From: Ningiella ruwaisensis
GTDB lineage: Bacteria; Pseudomonadota; Gammaproteobacteria; Enterobacterales; Alteromonadaceae
NCBI RefSeq assembly: GCF_004798935.1
Contig: NZ_RAHT01000001.1
Span: forward strand, 682,001-746,000
Length of the DNA: 64,000 nucleotides
Direction: 5' to 3'
How positions within the stretch are numbered: the first letter of the stretch is position 1; every line of letters starts with the position of its first letter. The notes under the pieces are model-generated. The model saw only the letters and a list, made by a program, of their open reading frames with translations, made no database searches and was not told the DNA's origin. Position numbers and translations under genes: made by a program. This document shows positions 43,593-51,301 of the stretch, piece after piece.

Positions 43593-44285
43593 CTATGAAT
43601 TACCGATTTGAATGACATCATCAAGCTTGATACTGACATCACCGTCTAAATTAAGTACCACACCCTGACCTGAGCCACTTAGACTCACGCTGTCAACGTG
43701 TCGGTTGATTGCCGTTGGAAGCGCAGTTACTTCACCGAACACTTCCCCTTGAACTTGAACAGCGTAGTCACCTGGCGGCAATGGATTGCCGTTTTTGTCT
43801 GTGCCGTCCCAGTTAAATTCGATATTGCCAGCAGGCTGAGTGCCTACTTGCATGGTTCTGACTACCTCTCCAGCACTGTTATAAATATTAATTTCAGTGT
43901 TTTGAGAAGTTTGTTCATTTATGATCACGCCGCTGATATTGCTATCTGCACTCTCTTTGTAACCGATATTGCCGGTAACCAGCACTTGCTGACCAATTAA
44001 GCTGGAGGCTTGCAGTGCCTGATTTGATGTCATTGACGCAGCAAAACTTGAGAATTGCTCATTTAATTGCGATATGCCATCGGCCGTTGTGAATGAAGTC
44101 ATCTGCGCAACCATTTGGTCATTATCTACTGGCTTGGTTGGATCTTGATTTGCCAATTGTTCAGTTAACAAGGCGAAAAAATCTTCTTGCTTCAGCGTTT
44201 GCTCTGTCCCGTCTGATACTTTGACTTCTTTCTCAGTGTTCCAGTACAAATCACGATTCAGGCCTTGTTGCTCTAATACGTTCAT
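43593..44285 (-). CDS. flgD: FlgD, hook-capping protein
   Basis: 230 residues: EDFFALLTEQLANQDPTKPVDNDQMVAQMTSFTT is the conserved FlgD N-terminal motif; the C-terminal half has a fibronectin/Tudor-like fold (EFNWDGTDKNGNPLPPGDYAVQV). FlgD caps the growing hook and is later shed. Ordered flgB-C-D-E as usual. Confidence 0.97.
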   Translation of the reverse strand: MNVLEQQGLNRDLYWNTEKEVKVSDGTEQTLKQEDFFALLTEQLANQDPTKPVDNDQMVAQMTSFTTADGISQLNEQFSSFAASMTSNQALQASSLIGQQVLVTGNIGYKESADSNISGVIINEQTSQNTEINIYNSAGEVVRTMQVGTQPAGNIEFNWDGTDKNGNPLPPGDYAVQVQGEVFGEVTALPTAINRHVDSVSLSGSGQGVVLNLDGDVSIKLDDVIQIGNS

Positions 44286-44316
44286 TTACCTATCCTCTTA
44301 GTGGCAGCTTCGCTGC

Positions 44317-44739
44317 TTACTGCCCTTGACCAAGCTGCAACACTCTGCGGAAAATTCGCTTAGTGGTGTCTGCTACCTGGACATTTGTTTCGTAGGCTTT
44401 TGAGGCCGACATCATATCTGCCATCTCTTCTACAATGTTGACATTCGGTTTATAGATGTAGCCATTCTCATCTGCCATTGGATTGCCAGGAGCATATTCA
44501 ATCTGAAGTGGTTTTTGGCTTTCTACAATGCCCTTTACCTCGACTCCGACGCCTTTGGATTGCTGAGCATTTGCCTGATCCATTGCAGCGGCAAACACAG
44601 GATGACGCGCTCGATAGGTCTGGTCATAACTGCTGCTCACGCTATTAGCATTGGCAATGTTACTGGCGGTGGTGTTCAGGCGGACGTTTTCTGCCGCCAT
44701 ACCACTGCTTGAAATATTCATTACATTAAATAAGCTCAT
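44317..44739 (-). CDS. flgC: FlgC, proximal rod protein
   Basis: 140 residues with SLFNVMNISSSGMAAENVRLNTTASNIANANS and the C-terminal NVNIVEEMADMMSASKAYETNVQVADTTKRI, both family hallmarks. Rod component; starts at the last base of flgB, so translation is coupled. Confidence 0.97.
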   Translation of the reverse strand: MSLFNVMNISSSGMAAENVRLNTTASNIANANSVSSSYDQTYRARHPVFAAAMDQANAQQSKGVGVEVKGIVESQKPLQIEYAPGNPMADENGYIYKPNVNIVEEMADMMSASKAYETNVQVADTTKRIFRRVLQLGQGQ

Positions 44740-45149
44740 TATTGACCTCCACCGCTACTAAGGGCTTTTTTCATACCGCTGAATTTGCCGTTAAGTAGCA
44801 TCAAGCTAGCTTCATAGCGCATACCGTTTTCTAAAAAGGCATTTCGCTCTGTTTGTACATCTACCGTGTTCCCATCACCTGTATCAGGCTGATTAGGAAT
44901 TCTAAACTCAGATTCAAATCTTGCATTCTTGGTGCCAGCGATGTGTTTATCGTGTGTACGTATCATTGCAGAGCTGCCAGATTGGGCACCTTGTGCCTGC
45001 TGCATCGCTTTTTGAAAATCAATATCGCGGGCTTTGTAGCCTGGGGTATTTGCGTTTGCCAGGTTGCCAGCAATAACTTCCATCTTATCTGCTCTTACTT
45101 TAAGCGCGTTATGATGAAAGCCTGCTAGTCGGTCTAAATTAATGGCCAT
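44739..45149 (-). CDS. flgB: FlgB, proximal rod protein
   Basis: 136 residues with the motif KVRADKMEVIAGNLANANTPGYKARDIDF. First gene of the flgBCDEFGHIJKL series. A textbook sigma-54 element lies 47 bp upstream. Rod protein secreted through the export gate. Confidence 0.97.
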   Translation of the reverse strand: MAINLDRLAGFHHNALKVRADKMEVIAGNLANANTPGYKARDIDFQKAMQQAQGAQSGSSAMIRTHDKHIAGTKNARFESEFRIPNQPDTGDGNTVDVQTERNAFLENGMRYEASLMLLNGKFSGMKKALSSGGGQ

Positions 45150-45195
45150 CAGTTAAACCTTAAAACAATATGTGGATCGTGTTGCTTTAGAATGA

Positions 45196-45212
45196 GCAAG
45201 GCTTGTGCCAAA
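45196..45212 (-). promoter_or_regulatory. sigma-54 promoter of flgB operon
   Basis: Minus strand TTTGGCACAAGCCTTGC: TTGGCAC at -24 and TTGC at -12 with exact spacing, the best sigma-54 match in the window. It lies in the 112-bp gap between cheR and flgB. In Vibrio the flgB operon is an FlrC/sigma-54 class III target. Confidence 0.85.
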
Positions 45213-45261
45213 AAATTTGAAGGATATTAAATTTGTGTGACGGAGAGTGTAAAAGAGCTTA

Positions 45262-46089
45262 TTAGCGCTTGGAATAATAAAGGCCGCGAGTACATTTTTC
45301 CATTTTAAGTACGTCTTCAGCACCTGAGATAGATTCTGCCGCTCCTAAAATTAAGGCGCCATGAGGTGGCAATAAAGCGGTAAGCTTTTGCAGTATCTTT
45401 GCCTTATCGTCATTACTAAAATAAATAAGCACATTTCGGCAAAAGATAAGGTCAAACTTGCCAAAAGAATAAAAGCTATCCATTAGGTTTGCCTGGCGAA
45501 ATGTCACCAGGCTTTTCAGCTTGTTATTTACCGCTAAACGATTGCAAGTCGTTGGCTCAAAATAACGATTTTGCATTTCAATGGGCAGGCCTCTTGAAAT
45601 GGCAAGTTCATCATATTTCCCTTCCTTTGCGACATTCAATACGCGCTGTGAAATATCTGAAGCGATAATTTCAACCCCCTCGGCAAACGCGCCTGATTGT
45701 TTGCGTAAAAACTCATGAACCGTCATCGCGATGGAGTATGGCTCTTGTCCATAAGAGCATGCGCTGCTCCAAATACGCAGCTTTTTGACCTGTTTGGCTA
45801 AATTAGGTAATAAAGTAGAACTGAGTATTTGATAAGGATATTCATCACGAAACCAAAAGGTCTCGTTTGTAGTCATCGACTCGAGTGCTCTATCGGTCAG
45901 CCTGGGATTTTGTCCTGACATAGCAGCTTGTATAAAAACATTGATATCAGTAATGTCAAACTCTCGCATGGTTTGCGAGAGCCGACTATTGACTAAATAT
46001 TGTTTATTGTTGCCTAGCGTAATGCCTAATCGCTGTGCTAAAAAGCGAGAAAATGCAAAATACTGCGCATCATCTACGGTATTTGTCAC
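45262..46089 (-). CDS. cheR: CheR, chemotaxis protein methyltransferase
   Basis: 275 residues: N-terminal helical domain, then an SAM-dependent methyltransferase domain with LRIWSSACSYGQEPYSIAM (SAM-binding motif) and FDLIFCRNVLIYFSNDDKAKIL. CheR adds methyl groups to chemoreceptors for adaptation. GTG start directly after the cheV stop, with AAGG 5 nt upstream. The cheV-cheR pair beside flgB is conserved in Vibrio and relatives. Confidence 0.97.
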   Translation of the reverse strand: MTNTVDDAQYFAFSRFLAQRLGITLGNNKQYLVNSRLSQTMREFDITDINVFIQAAMSGQNPRLTDRALESMTTNETFWFRDEYPYQILSSTLLPNLAKQVKKLRIWSSACSYGQEPYSIAMTVHEFLRKQSGAFAEGVEIIASDISQRVLNVAKEGKYDELAISRGLPIEMQNRYFEPTTCNRLAVNNKLKSLVTFRQANLMDSFYSFGKFDLIFCRNVLIYFSNDDKAKILQKLTALLPPHGALILGAAESISGAEDVLKMEKCTRGLYYSKR

Positions 46090-47028
46090 TTATACCTTGC
46101 CTTTCAAATCGGTTTGAAGCCACTTTTGAACGGCAGTTGCCAGCTCATCAGGATGGAATTTCGCAATAAAGTCATCTGCGCCTACTTTTGACACCATGGC
46201 CTGATTAAATACCCCAGACAAAGAAGTGTGCAAAATGACATGTAAGCGTGATAACTCTGGCGTATTTTTGATTTCAGCGGTAAGGGTGTAGCCATCCATC
46301 TCTGGCATTTCAATATCGGATACCAGAATACCTACTCTGTCTGTTACATCGCCCGTTTCTTCGGCAATTTGCTTGAGACGCTTTAATGCTTCAAGACCAT
46401 TTTTTGCCATTTCGATTTCCAAGCCTAAAGTATTCAAGGCCTTCTTCACCTGATTACGCGCTACGGATGAATCGTCAGCGATGAATATAATTTTGCCATC
46501 ACTTTTTGACACATCAACATTTGAAGCAAATTCAGATGATACATCAGTCGATAATGGTGATATTTCATTTAAGATTTTTTCCACATCTAAAATTTCTATC
46601 AACTCTTTGTCGACTTCAGTCACCGCAGTTAAATAGCTGGCTTTACCGGCACCGGTTGGTGGCGGCATAATCGCGTCCCAGTTAGTATTGATGATGCGTT
46701 CGACCGAGCCAACTAAAAACCCTTGAACTGAGCGATTATATTCAGCAATGATAATAAATGCAGATTTAAGGTCGGCAATTGGAGCGCCGCCCGTTGCCAT
46801 CGACAAATCAATGACTGAAATCGTTTGACCACGAATGTGTGCCACCCCTCTTACTAAAGCATTTAGCTTTGGGATGGATGTAAGCGGTGGACACTGCAGT
46901 ACCTCGCGTACTTTAAAAACGTTTATGCCAAAGCGCTGCCGAGAATTAAGGCGAAACAAAAGCAACTCTAATCTATTTTGACCAACGAGCTGCGTACGCT
47001 GATTGACCGAATCTAAAATACCTGACAT
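46090..47028 (-). CDS. cheV: CheV, chemotaxis coupling protein
   Basis: About 312 residues from MSGILDSVNQRTQLVGQNRL: a CheW-like domain (about 15-165) and a C-terminal receiver domain (about 178-305) with phosphoacceptor Asp in LVSDIEMPEMDGYTL. CheV couples receptors to CheA and is tuned by phosphorylation. A frame opening 57 bp earlier is rejected because GGGGG precedes the chosen ATG and the family starts here. Confidence 0.95.
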   Translation of the reverse strand: MSGILDSVNQRTQLVGQNRLELLLFRLNSRQRFGINVFKVREVLQCPPLTSIPKLNALVRGVAHIRGQTISVIDLSMATGGAPIADLKSAFIIIAEYNRSVQGFLVGSVERIINTNWDAIMPPPTGAGKASYLTAVTEVDKELIEILDVEKILNEISPLSTDVSSEFASNVDVSKSDGKIIFIADDSSVARNQVKKALNTLGLEIEMAKNGLEALKRLKQIAEETGDVTDRVGILVSDIEMPEMDGYTLTAEIKNTPELSRLHVILHTSLSGVFNQAMVSKVGADDFIAKFHPDELATAVQKWLQTDLKGKV

Positions 47029-47046
47029 GAAAACCCCCAAAATGGT

Positions 47047-47063
47047 TCGGCACGATAGTTGCG
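47047..47063 (+). promoter_or_regulatory. sigma-54 promoter of flgA
   Basis: TCGGCACGATAGTTGCG has GGCACG at -24 and TTGC at -12, spaced correctly. It points toward flgA, whose ATG lies 108 bp downstream, and overlaps the region just upstream of cheV on the other strand. Confidence 0.7.
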
Positions 47064-47170
47064 TAATGCGATATATAAGAAGCAAAGCGACTTATTTATG
47101 ACGACTGTTGGCAAAAATTTGACAAATGTTGGGTCGTTAAAATAAGTGCGTATTTAAAGGCAGTTTATAT

Positions 47171-47878
47171 ATGCATTACATGACACATATTCCGTTATCG
47201 ACCAAGTTGAGCATTGTCTTTACTTTATTTTTTGTGAGTATGGCTGCAATTGCCAGTCAGCAAACCCACAGAATAATTGAGAAACAGGCAGCTGATTTTG
47301 TGCGTGATAGTTTATTGAATTCACCAGGTGAGGACACCCAAATTGAAGTGCGTTCAATCGATCCTCGCATTCAAGTTCCAGTCTGTCCGCAAGGATTCCA
47401 ATTCGAAAGCCCAAATTTTGATCCACGTTTATCTAATGTTTCTGTAAAAATAAGCTGTCCTGACAAACAGTGGTTTTTATTCACGCACGTTCAGGTTCAA
47501 AACATGAAGCAAGTTGTTGTAACAAGCGAAACACTTAGCCCTGGTGCAATGATTAATTCAGGAAACATTCAACTTGCCGATATAGAGCAAAGCCGATTGC
47601 GCGGGTCTGCTTTCTATTCTCTTGAAGATATCAGGGGAGCGCGAGTAAAACGCAGAGTAAGACCTGGAACGGTACTGACTGAATCGATGCTTTGTTTCGT
47701 CTGTAAAGGAGACAGAGTCACGATAAGCGCAGTTACCGGAAGCTTAAGCATTCAGGTTTATGGCGTGGCTGAGGAAGATGGAACATTAGGAGAAACTATT
47801 CAGGTGCGTAATATATCCTCAGACAAAATGGTACTCGCGACGGTAGCTGGCACAGATGAAGTGACCATTAAAATCTGA
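47171..47878 (+). CDS. flgA: FlgA, P-ring assembly chaperone
   Basis: 235 residues with a signal peptide (LSIVFTLFFVSMAAIAS) and a C-terminal SAF/ChapFlgA domain (LSPGAMINSGNIQLADIEQS, VRPGTVLTESMLC, KGDRVTISAVTGSLSIQVYG). FlgA is a periplasmic chaperone for P-ring subunits (FlgI). Transcribed away from cheV; a short hairpin at 47960-47977 without T tract lies downstream. Confidence 0.95.
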   Translation: MHYMTHIPLSTKLSIVFTLFFVSMAAIASQQTHRIIEKQAADFVRDSLLNSPGEDTQIEVRSIDPRIQVPVCPQGFQFESPNFDPRLSNVSVKISCPDKQWFLFTHVQVQNMKQVVVTSETLSPGAMINSGNIQLADIEQSRLRGSAFYSLEDIRGARVKRRVRPGTVLTESMLCFVCKGDRVTISAVTGSLSIQVYGVAEEDGTLGETIQVRNISSDKMVLATVAGTDEVTIKI

Positions 47879-47986
47879 TAGGCCATATTCTGGTATAGGA
47901 TTTGCTAAGTTCGTGATACACAGTAGTGAAATGTCAATTAAATGCTATGATATTTAAAAGCGACAAAAAAATGTCGCAGTTAGCAC

Positions 47987-48013
47987 TAAAGATTTCAAAA
48001 GTGCGGCCGATAC
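47987..48013 (+). promoter_or_regulatory. sigma-28 promoter of flgMN
   Basis: TAAAGATT, 11-bp spacer, GCCGATAC: almost perfect FliA consensus. It lies 38 bp before the flgM start. FliA control of its own antagonist FlgM gives the expected feedback loop. Confidence 0.9.
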
Positions 48014-48050
48014 AGTTTTCGTAGAGGTAATAAATGGTGGTGCAACTATT

Positions 48051-48383
48051 ATGTCAATAAACAATATAAACAACTCAAACAAATCACAGCTAGATGCTGC
48101 GAAGCTTGCTCAACAGCAAAGCCAGACGCAATCATCTGCTAATGAAAAAGCCTCAGCAGCTCGGCAAACCGCTGCACCGGCTAAACAGGATTCTGTGTCT
48201 TTAACCCAGTCTGCTCAGCAATTGGCAAATGTGCAGAAAAAAGGGAGTGAAGCACCGGTTAATCAAGAAAAAGTCGATCGCTTGAAAAAGGCAATCAACT
48301 CTGGTGAATACCGCGTGAATCCTGAAGTACTTGCAAACAAAATTGCTGTACTTGAATCACAAATTTTAGGCGTAAAATCGTAG
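48051..48383 (+). CDS. flgM: FlgM, anti-sigma-28 factor
   Basis: 110 residues: a flexible Gln/Ser/Ala-rich N-terminal half and a conserved C-terminal sigma-binding region (VDRLKKAINSGEYRVNPEVLANKIA). FlgM holds FliA inactive until it is exported through the finished hook, releasing late genes. Followed by flgN after 8 bp. Confidence 0.95.
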   Translation: MSINNINNSNKSQLDAAKLAQQQSQTQSSANEKASAARQTAAPAKQDSVSLTQSAQQLANVQKKGSEAPVNQEKVDRLKKAINSGEYRVNPEVLANKIAVLESQILGVKS

Positions 48384-48391
48384 AGTAAATT

Positions 48392-48823
48392 ATGAGTACA
48401 AGTCTTGAGAATGCTATTGGTAAACAACTCGCACTTTTGTGCGAATTGAAAGCGGTGCTTGAACAAGAGCTACATTTGATAAGCTCTCGTGAGCCCGAAA
48501 CCTTGATGCAACTTCTGCAAGACAAAGAAGCGTTGTTGGCTGACATCGAATCTCAAGACCAAGCGGTTGAAATTATGTATAACCGCGTTGCGCAAAAGTC
48601 TGAGGTTCCTGCGTCATGTCATTCTTTGTTAGAAGACTGCAAAAAAGTGTTGTCTGAATGCAAATATTTAACCGAAATCAATGCGAAATCGGTTGAGCAC
48701 GGGCAACTACGTTTGGTTCATCTAAGAAACATGATGATGGAACTTCGCGCGAAAGAGTCTATGACCTACGACCGCGCTGGCCGCAGACAAGGCGACCACG
48801 CTGGCAAAGGGATCAGCGTTTAA
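48392..48823 (+). CDS. flgN: FlgN, chaperone for FlgK and FlgL
   Basis: 143 residues, largely helical, with LCELKAVLEQELHLISSREPETLMQLLQDKEALLADI typical of FlgN and a basic ending AGRRQGDHAGKGISV. FlgN escorts FlgK and FlgL to the export gate. Ends its operon: a strong terminator lies 24 bp downstream, then repeat copy 4. Confidence 0.93.
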   Translation: MSTSLENAIGKQLALLCELKAVLEQELHLISSREPETLMQLLQDKEALLADIESQDQAVEIMYNRVAQKSEVPASCHSLLEDCKKVLSECKYLTEINAKSVEHGQLRLVHLRNMMMELRAKESMTYDRAGRRQGDHAGKGISV

Positions 48824-48846
48824 GGTTTCACCGTAACACCACCTCT

Positions 48847-48880
48847 AAAAAAACGCACTTTTAATAGTGCGTTTTTTGTT
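48847..48880 (+). terminator. rho-independent terminator after flgN
   Basis: AACGCACT-N6-AGTGCGTT followed by TTTTG; A residues on the other side would also let it act on the minus strand. It lies 24 bp after flgN, between it and repeat copy 4. Confidence 0.88.
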
Positions 48881-48901
48881 TGTGTTTGTGAGTATAAAAG
48901 C

Positions 48902-49009
48902 GGGGAGGAAGGGTTCGGTATTGTAATGTCGCTGTGCGCCATCCATGGCCGCTTGACCAAAGGCATCCATGCCTTTGGACACATTACAATACCGCCCCCT
49001 TCCTCCCCA
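48902..49009 (+). repeat. intergenic palindromic element, copy 4 (flgN-flgP gap)
   Basis: Arms 48902-48928 and 48982-49009 pair over about 27 bp with two adjacent mismatches. The 53-nt core 48929-48981 is the reverse complement of copies 1-3 as written on the plus strand. Because flgN runs on the plus strand, the element has the same orientation relative to the preceding gene as the other copies. It differs in lying 79 bp after the stop and behind a terminator, and in facing a convergent gene (flgP, stop 63 bp away). Confidence 0.9.
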
Positions 49010-49071
49010 CTTCCCTACGCAAAAACTGATTACCTAAAGCGCTGACATTTCGCTATTACTAATGCCAGTAT

Positions 49072-49596
49072 TTAGTAGTAAGTAACGTTTTTAACGCGCT
49101 TGGGTTTTGCGGTAGTTAGATATAGATCGTGGACAACTGCCATATCAAGCTCTAATTCAGTCGCATAAGTATCATCACCAACCGGGTAGCTTTTAACGAC
49201 TCTTGCGCCGCGAATCACTCCTTCCACAGAGGCTTTTAATTGATTATCGCTTAAGATCATATTGGCAAGCGACTGCTCACCATCAATTTTTTGACCGTAG
49301 ACCTGTTCAGCTAACTCTCTATAGGCATCGAGTTTAGATGCTTTAATTGCCTGTAATCGCTTGCTTGATTCAGTATTGCCCAATTGAGATTGGATTGGCG
49401 CGTAGCCCACTGCGCTTAACACCGGGTATGTCTCTGGCTGAATCGTTTCCCACTCCACATGCTTGGCTATCATTGAGCCGCAGCCAGATAATCCAGTACT
49501 TAAGCCAATAAGCAAAATGCTCTGCTGAGTAAAAAGCCTAAGCTTTTTAAATGGGCGTCGACTACCCGAATGTTTGATCGATTGATTTAATTTCAT
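49072..49596 (-). CDS. flgP: FlgP, LPP20-family outer-membrane lipoprotein
   Basis: About 174 residues from MKLNQSIKHS. A basic start, hydrophobic stretch (SILLIGLSTGLSGC) and lipobox LSGC predict a lipoprotein; the body (LQAIKASKLDAYRELAEQVYGQKIDG; VVKSYPVGDDTYATELELDMAVV) matches LPP20/FlgP. In Vibrio, FlgP builds the H-ring around the outer-membrane rings, needed for stable polar flagella. Divergent from flgT, with its own sigma-54 element. Confidence 0.9.
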   Translation of the reverse strand: MKLNQSIKHSGSRRPFKKLRLFTQQSILLIGLSTGLSGCGSMIAKHVEWETIQPETYPVLSAVGYAPIQSQLGNTESSKRLQAIKASKLDAYRELAEQVYGQKIDGEQSLANMILSDNQLKASVEGVIRGARVVKSYPVGDDTYATELELDMAVVHDLYLTTAKPKRVKNVTYY

Positions 49597-49696
49597 AGAC
49601 TGTCTCTGCTTCGCGCGCACAACTGAAAACAGAATGTCTGCTGTTCAGTTAGGCACTCGCCAAATAAATTATAAGCTTATTTTACTGCAAGTTTTA

Positions 49697-49711
49697 GCAA
49701 GGGCTGTGCCA
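49697..49711 (-). promoter_or_regulatory. sigma-54 promoter of flgP
   Basis: Minus strand TGGCACAGCCCTTGC: exact GG-N10-GC spacing and TTGC at -12. Predicted leader about 90 nt. Consistent with flgP being a sigma-54 class III gene in Vibrio. Confidence 0.75.
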
Positions 49712-49783
49712 TTGTAAGCTGGTTTACAAATTTATACGTTACTTCATACAAACTCATGCAAAGCGTCTGATTCCATGCATATA

Positions 49784-49798
49784 TGGCACATAACTTGA
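49784..49798 (+). promoter_or_regulatory. weak sigma-54-like site before flgT
   Basis: TGGCACATAACTTGA matches the -24 element and spacing, but has GA in place of GC at -12, normally essential. It lies 55 bp before flgT. Possible degenerate promoter. Confidence 0.35.
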
Positions 49799-49852
49799 AA
49801 AGCTCAATGGAATACAAAACATGAAAATGTAGTTTGAAAACGAGACACGAAA

Positions 49853-51034
49853 ATGACCTTACAGAGATTAATAGCCATCACGAGCCACGCTTTGCTTTTT
49901 ATTATCATTGGAGCAAGCCTTTTTGGTCATAGTCGGCAAAGTCATGCCGCTTGGTTTACAGCTAGCGGGCAAGCGATTGTTATTCATGGAGATAGAGAGG
50001 CCGCCAGACAAGAGGCAACCGAAGAAGCGATTCGACAAGCACTTCTATTTGCTGGCGCATCGGTAAGCAGCGTGCAGCAAATTAGCAATGGCTTACTTCA
50101 GGATGAACAGTTAGAAATACGCGCTTCAGGTGAAGTATCGGCCGTAGAATTGATTGACGAAGTCTATGAAAACGGGATTGTCACCGTCTCCATTCGCGCT
50201 GACATTTTTGCAAATAAAACAAAATGCAGCGCTGCTGATTATACCAAGCGAGTGGCTTCAACCTATTTTCCTATTCGCTATCAGGCTCAGGCGGCAAATG
50301 GACAACTGCACGCACTTGGAAAAGAAGTCGCGCTAAAATTTCAAGGTTTAATTAACCGTACAAGTGCTCATCTAGCCTTATCGCATTTAGAGCCTTATGT
50401 ATTTGATTGGCATAAAGCGGATATTGCCAAACAAGCGCGTTACCTGGCCGAAAAAGCAAATTCTCAATACGCCGTGTTTGTCAGCATTGATGATATTTCT
50501 GTGGATAAACACAAGCGTTCAGCTTTTGAATTTTATAAAGGTGATCAACAGGTTCGTGCTTTTGATTACACACTCACTTTGGTTGACGGTGCAAGCGGCG
50601 AAACCGTATTTACTCAAACATACCGCTCTAAGACCCCTTGGGAATTTGACAGTCGTGCAAGCGTCGATGTTGGCTCTAAAGAATTTTGGCGAAGTCTTTA
50701 TGGTGAAAATGTTATCAAACAACTCAACAAGGGTTTAAGCGATATTAACGAGTTTGCGCAGTGCGAACCTACTATGGGGCGGGTATTGGCAGTGGCAAAT
50801 AATCAGGTGCAAATCAACTTGGGACGTAACCATAAAGTCCAGCCGGGAGACAGGCTAACCTTGTTTAATGTTAAACAACTAAGCGACACTTTTGGGCATG
50901 AATACAGACAGTTTGTGCTTCACCCTACCCCACTTATTGTTCAACAGGTATTTTCGAATACGGCGACTTTAACAACGGCAGATAATAGCTATATTGGCGA
51001 TGCACAGCCAAATGATTATGTTGCGAGGCAATAA
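49853..51034 (+). CDS. flgT: FlgT, H-ring assembly protein
   Basis: 393 residues: signal peptide (LLFIIIGASLFGHSRQSHA), then a FlgT N-terminal domain (AWFTASGQAIVIHGDREAARQEATEEAIRQA), a middle domain and a C-terminal domain with the GRVLAVANNQVQINLGRN stretch. FlgT is a periplasmic part of the H-ring that supports P- and L-rings and stator docking in sodium-driven polar flagella of Vibrio. Neighbouring flgP supports this. No flgO was found in the window. Confidence 0.92.
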   Translation: MTLQRLIAITSHALLFIIIGASLFGHSRQSHAAWFTASGQAIVIHGDREAARQEATEEAIRQALLFAGASVSSVQQISNGLLQDEQLEIRASGEVSAVELIDEVYENGIVTVSIRADIFANKTKCSAADYTKRVASTYFPIRYQAQAANGQLHALGKEVALKFQGLINRTSAHLALSHLEPYVFDWHKADIAKQARYLAEKANSQYAVFVSIDDISVDKHKRSAFEFYKGDQQVRAFDYTLTLVDGASGETVFTQTYRSKTPWEFDSRASVDVGSKEFWRSLYGENVIKQLNKGLSDINEFAQCEPTMGRVLAVANNQVQINLGRNHKVQPGDRLTLFNVKQLSDTFGHEYRQFVLHPTPLIVQQVFSNTATLTTADNSYIGDAQPNDYVARQ

Positions 51035-51301
51035 AGACATTACGATGGGAAAAACACGTATTCGAGAAGAGTGAGCTACTTTTGTTTTTAGCTTCATTAA
51101 CTCTCTTTGTAAAAAGATTCCATCTAGAAGCTTTGACATAAAGTTTCGGGGGTTTTCAGGTTCTGCATCGAAGTCAGTACCAAGCGTTTAAATAACTGTG
51201 TGTTGATAATTAACACTACAGTGATTTTAGAAACAGCTTGAGTCTGCGCTTCTATTTCGTTTACTCTTTTTAAAAATTAGCAAACGTTATGCTGAATCAC
51301 C

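Noticed and set aside
47958-47977. Hairpin GCGACA/TGTCGC as terminator of flgA
   Set aside because: The stem is only 6 bp and no T tract follows; it may be chance so close to the flgM promoter.
35094-48981. CsrA-binding sites (ANGGA in hairpin loops) in the repeat core
   Set aside because: GGA lies in both loops only on the strand antisense to the upstream gene. The wobble evidence favours the other strand as the functional RNA, where the loops read TCC.
35056-49009. Repeats as integron attC sites, MITEs or a CRISPR array
   Set aside because: attC sites have conserved ends and variable centres, the opposite of what is seen; MITEs carry shared terminal repeats, absent here; copies are kilobases apart, so not CRISPR.
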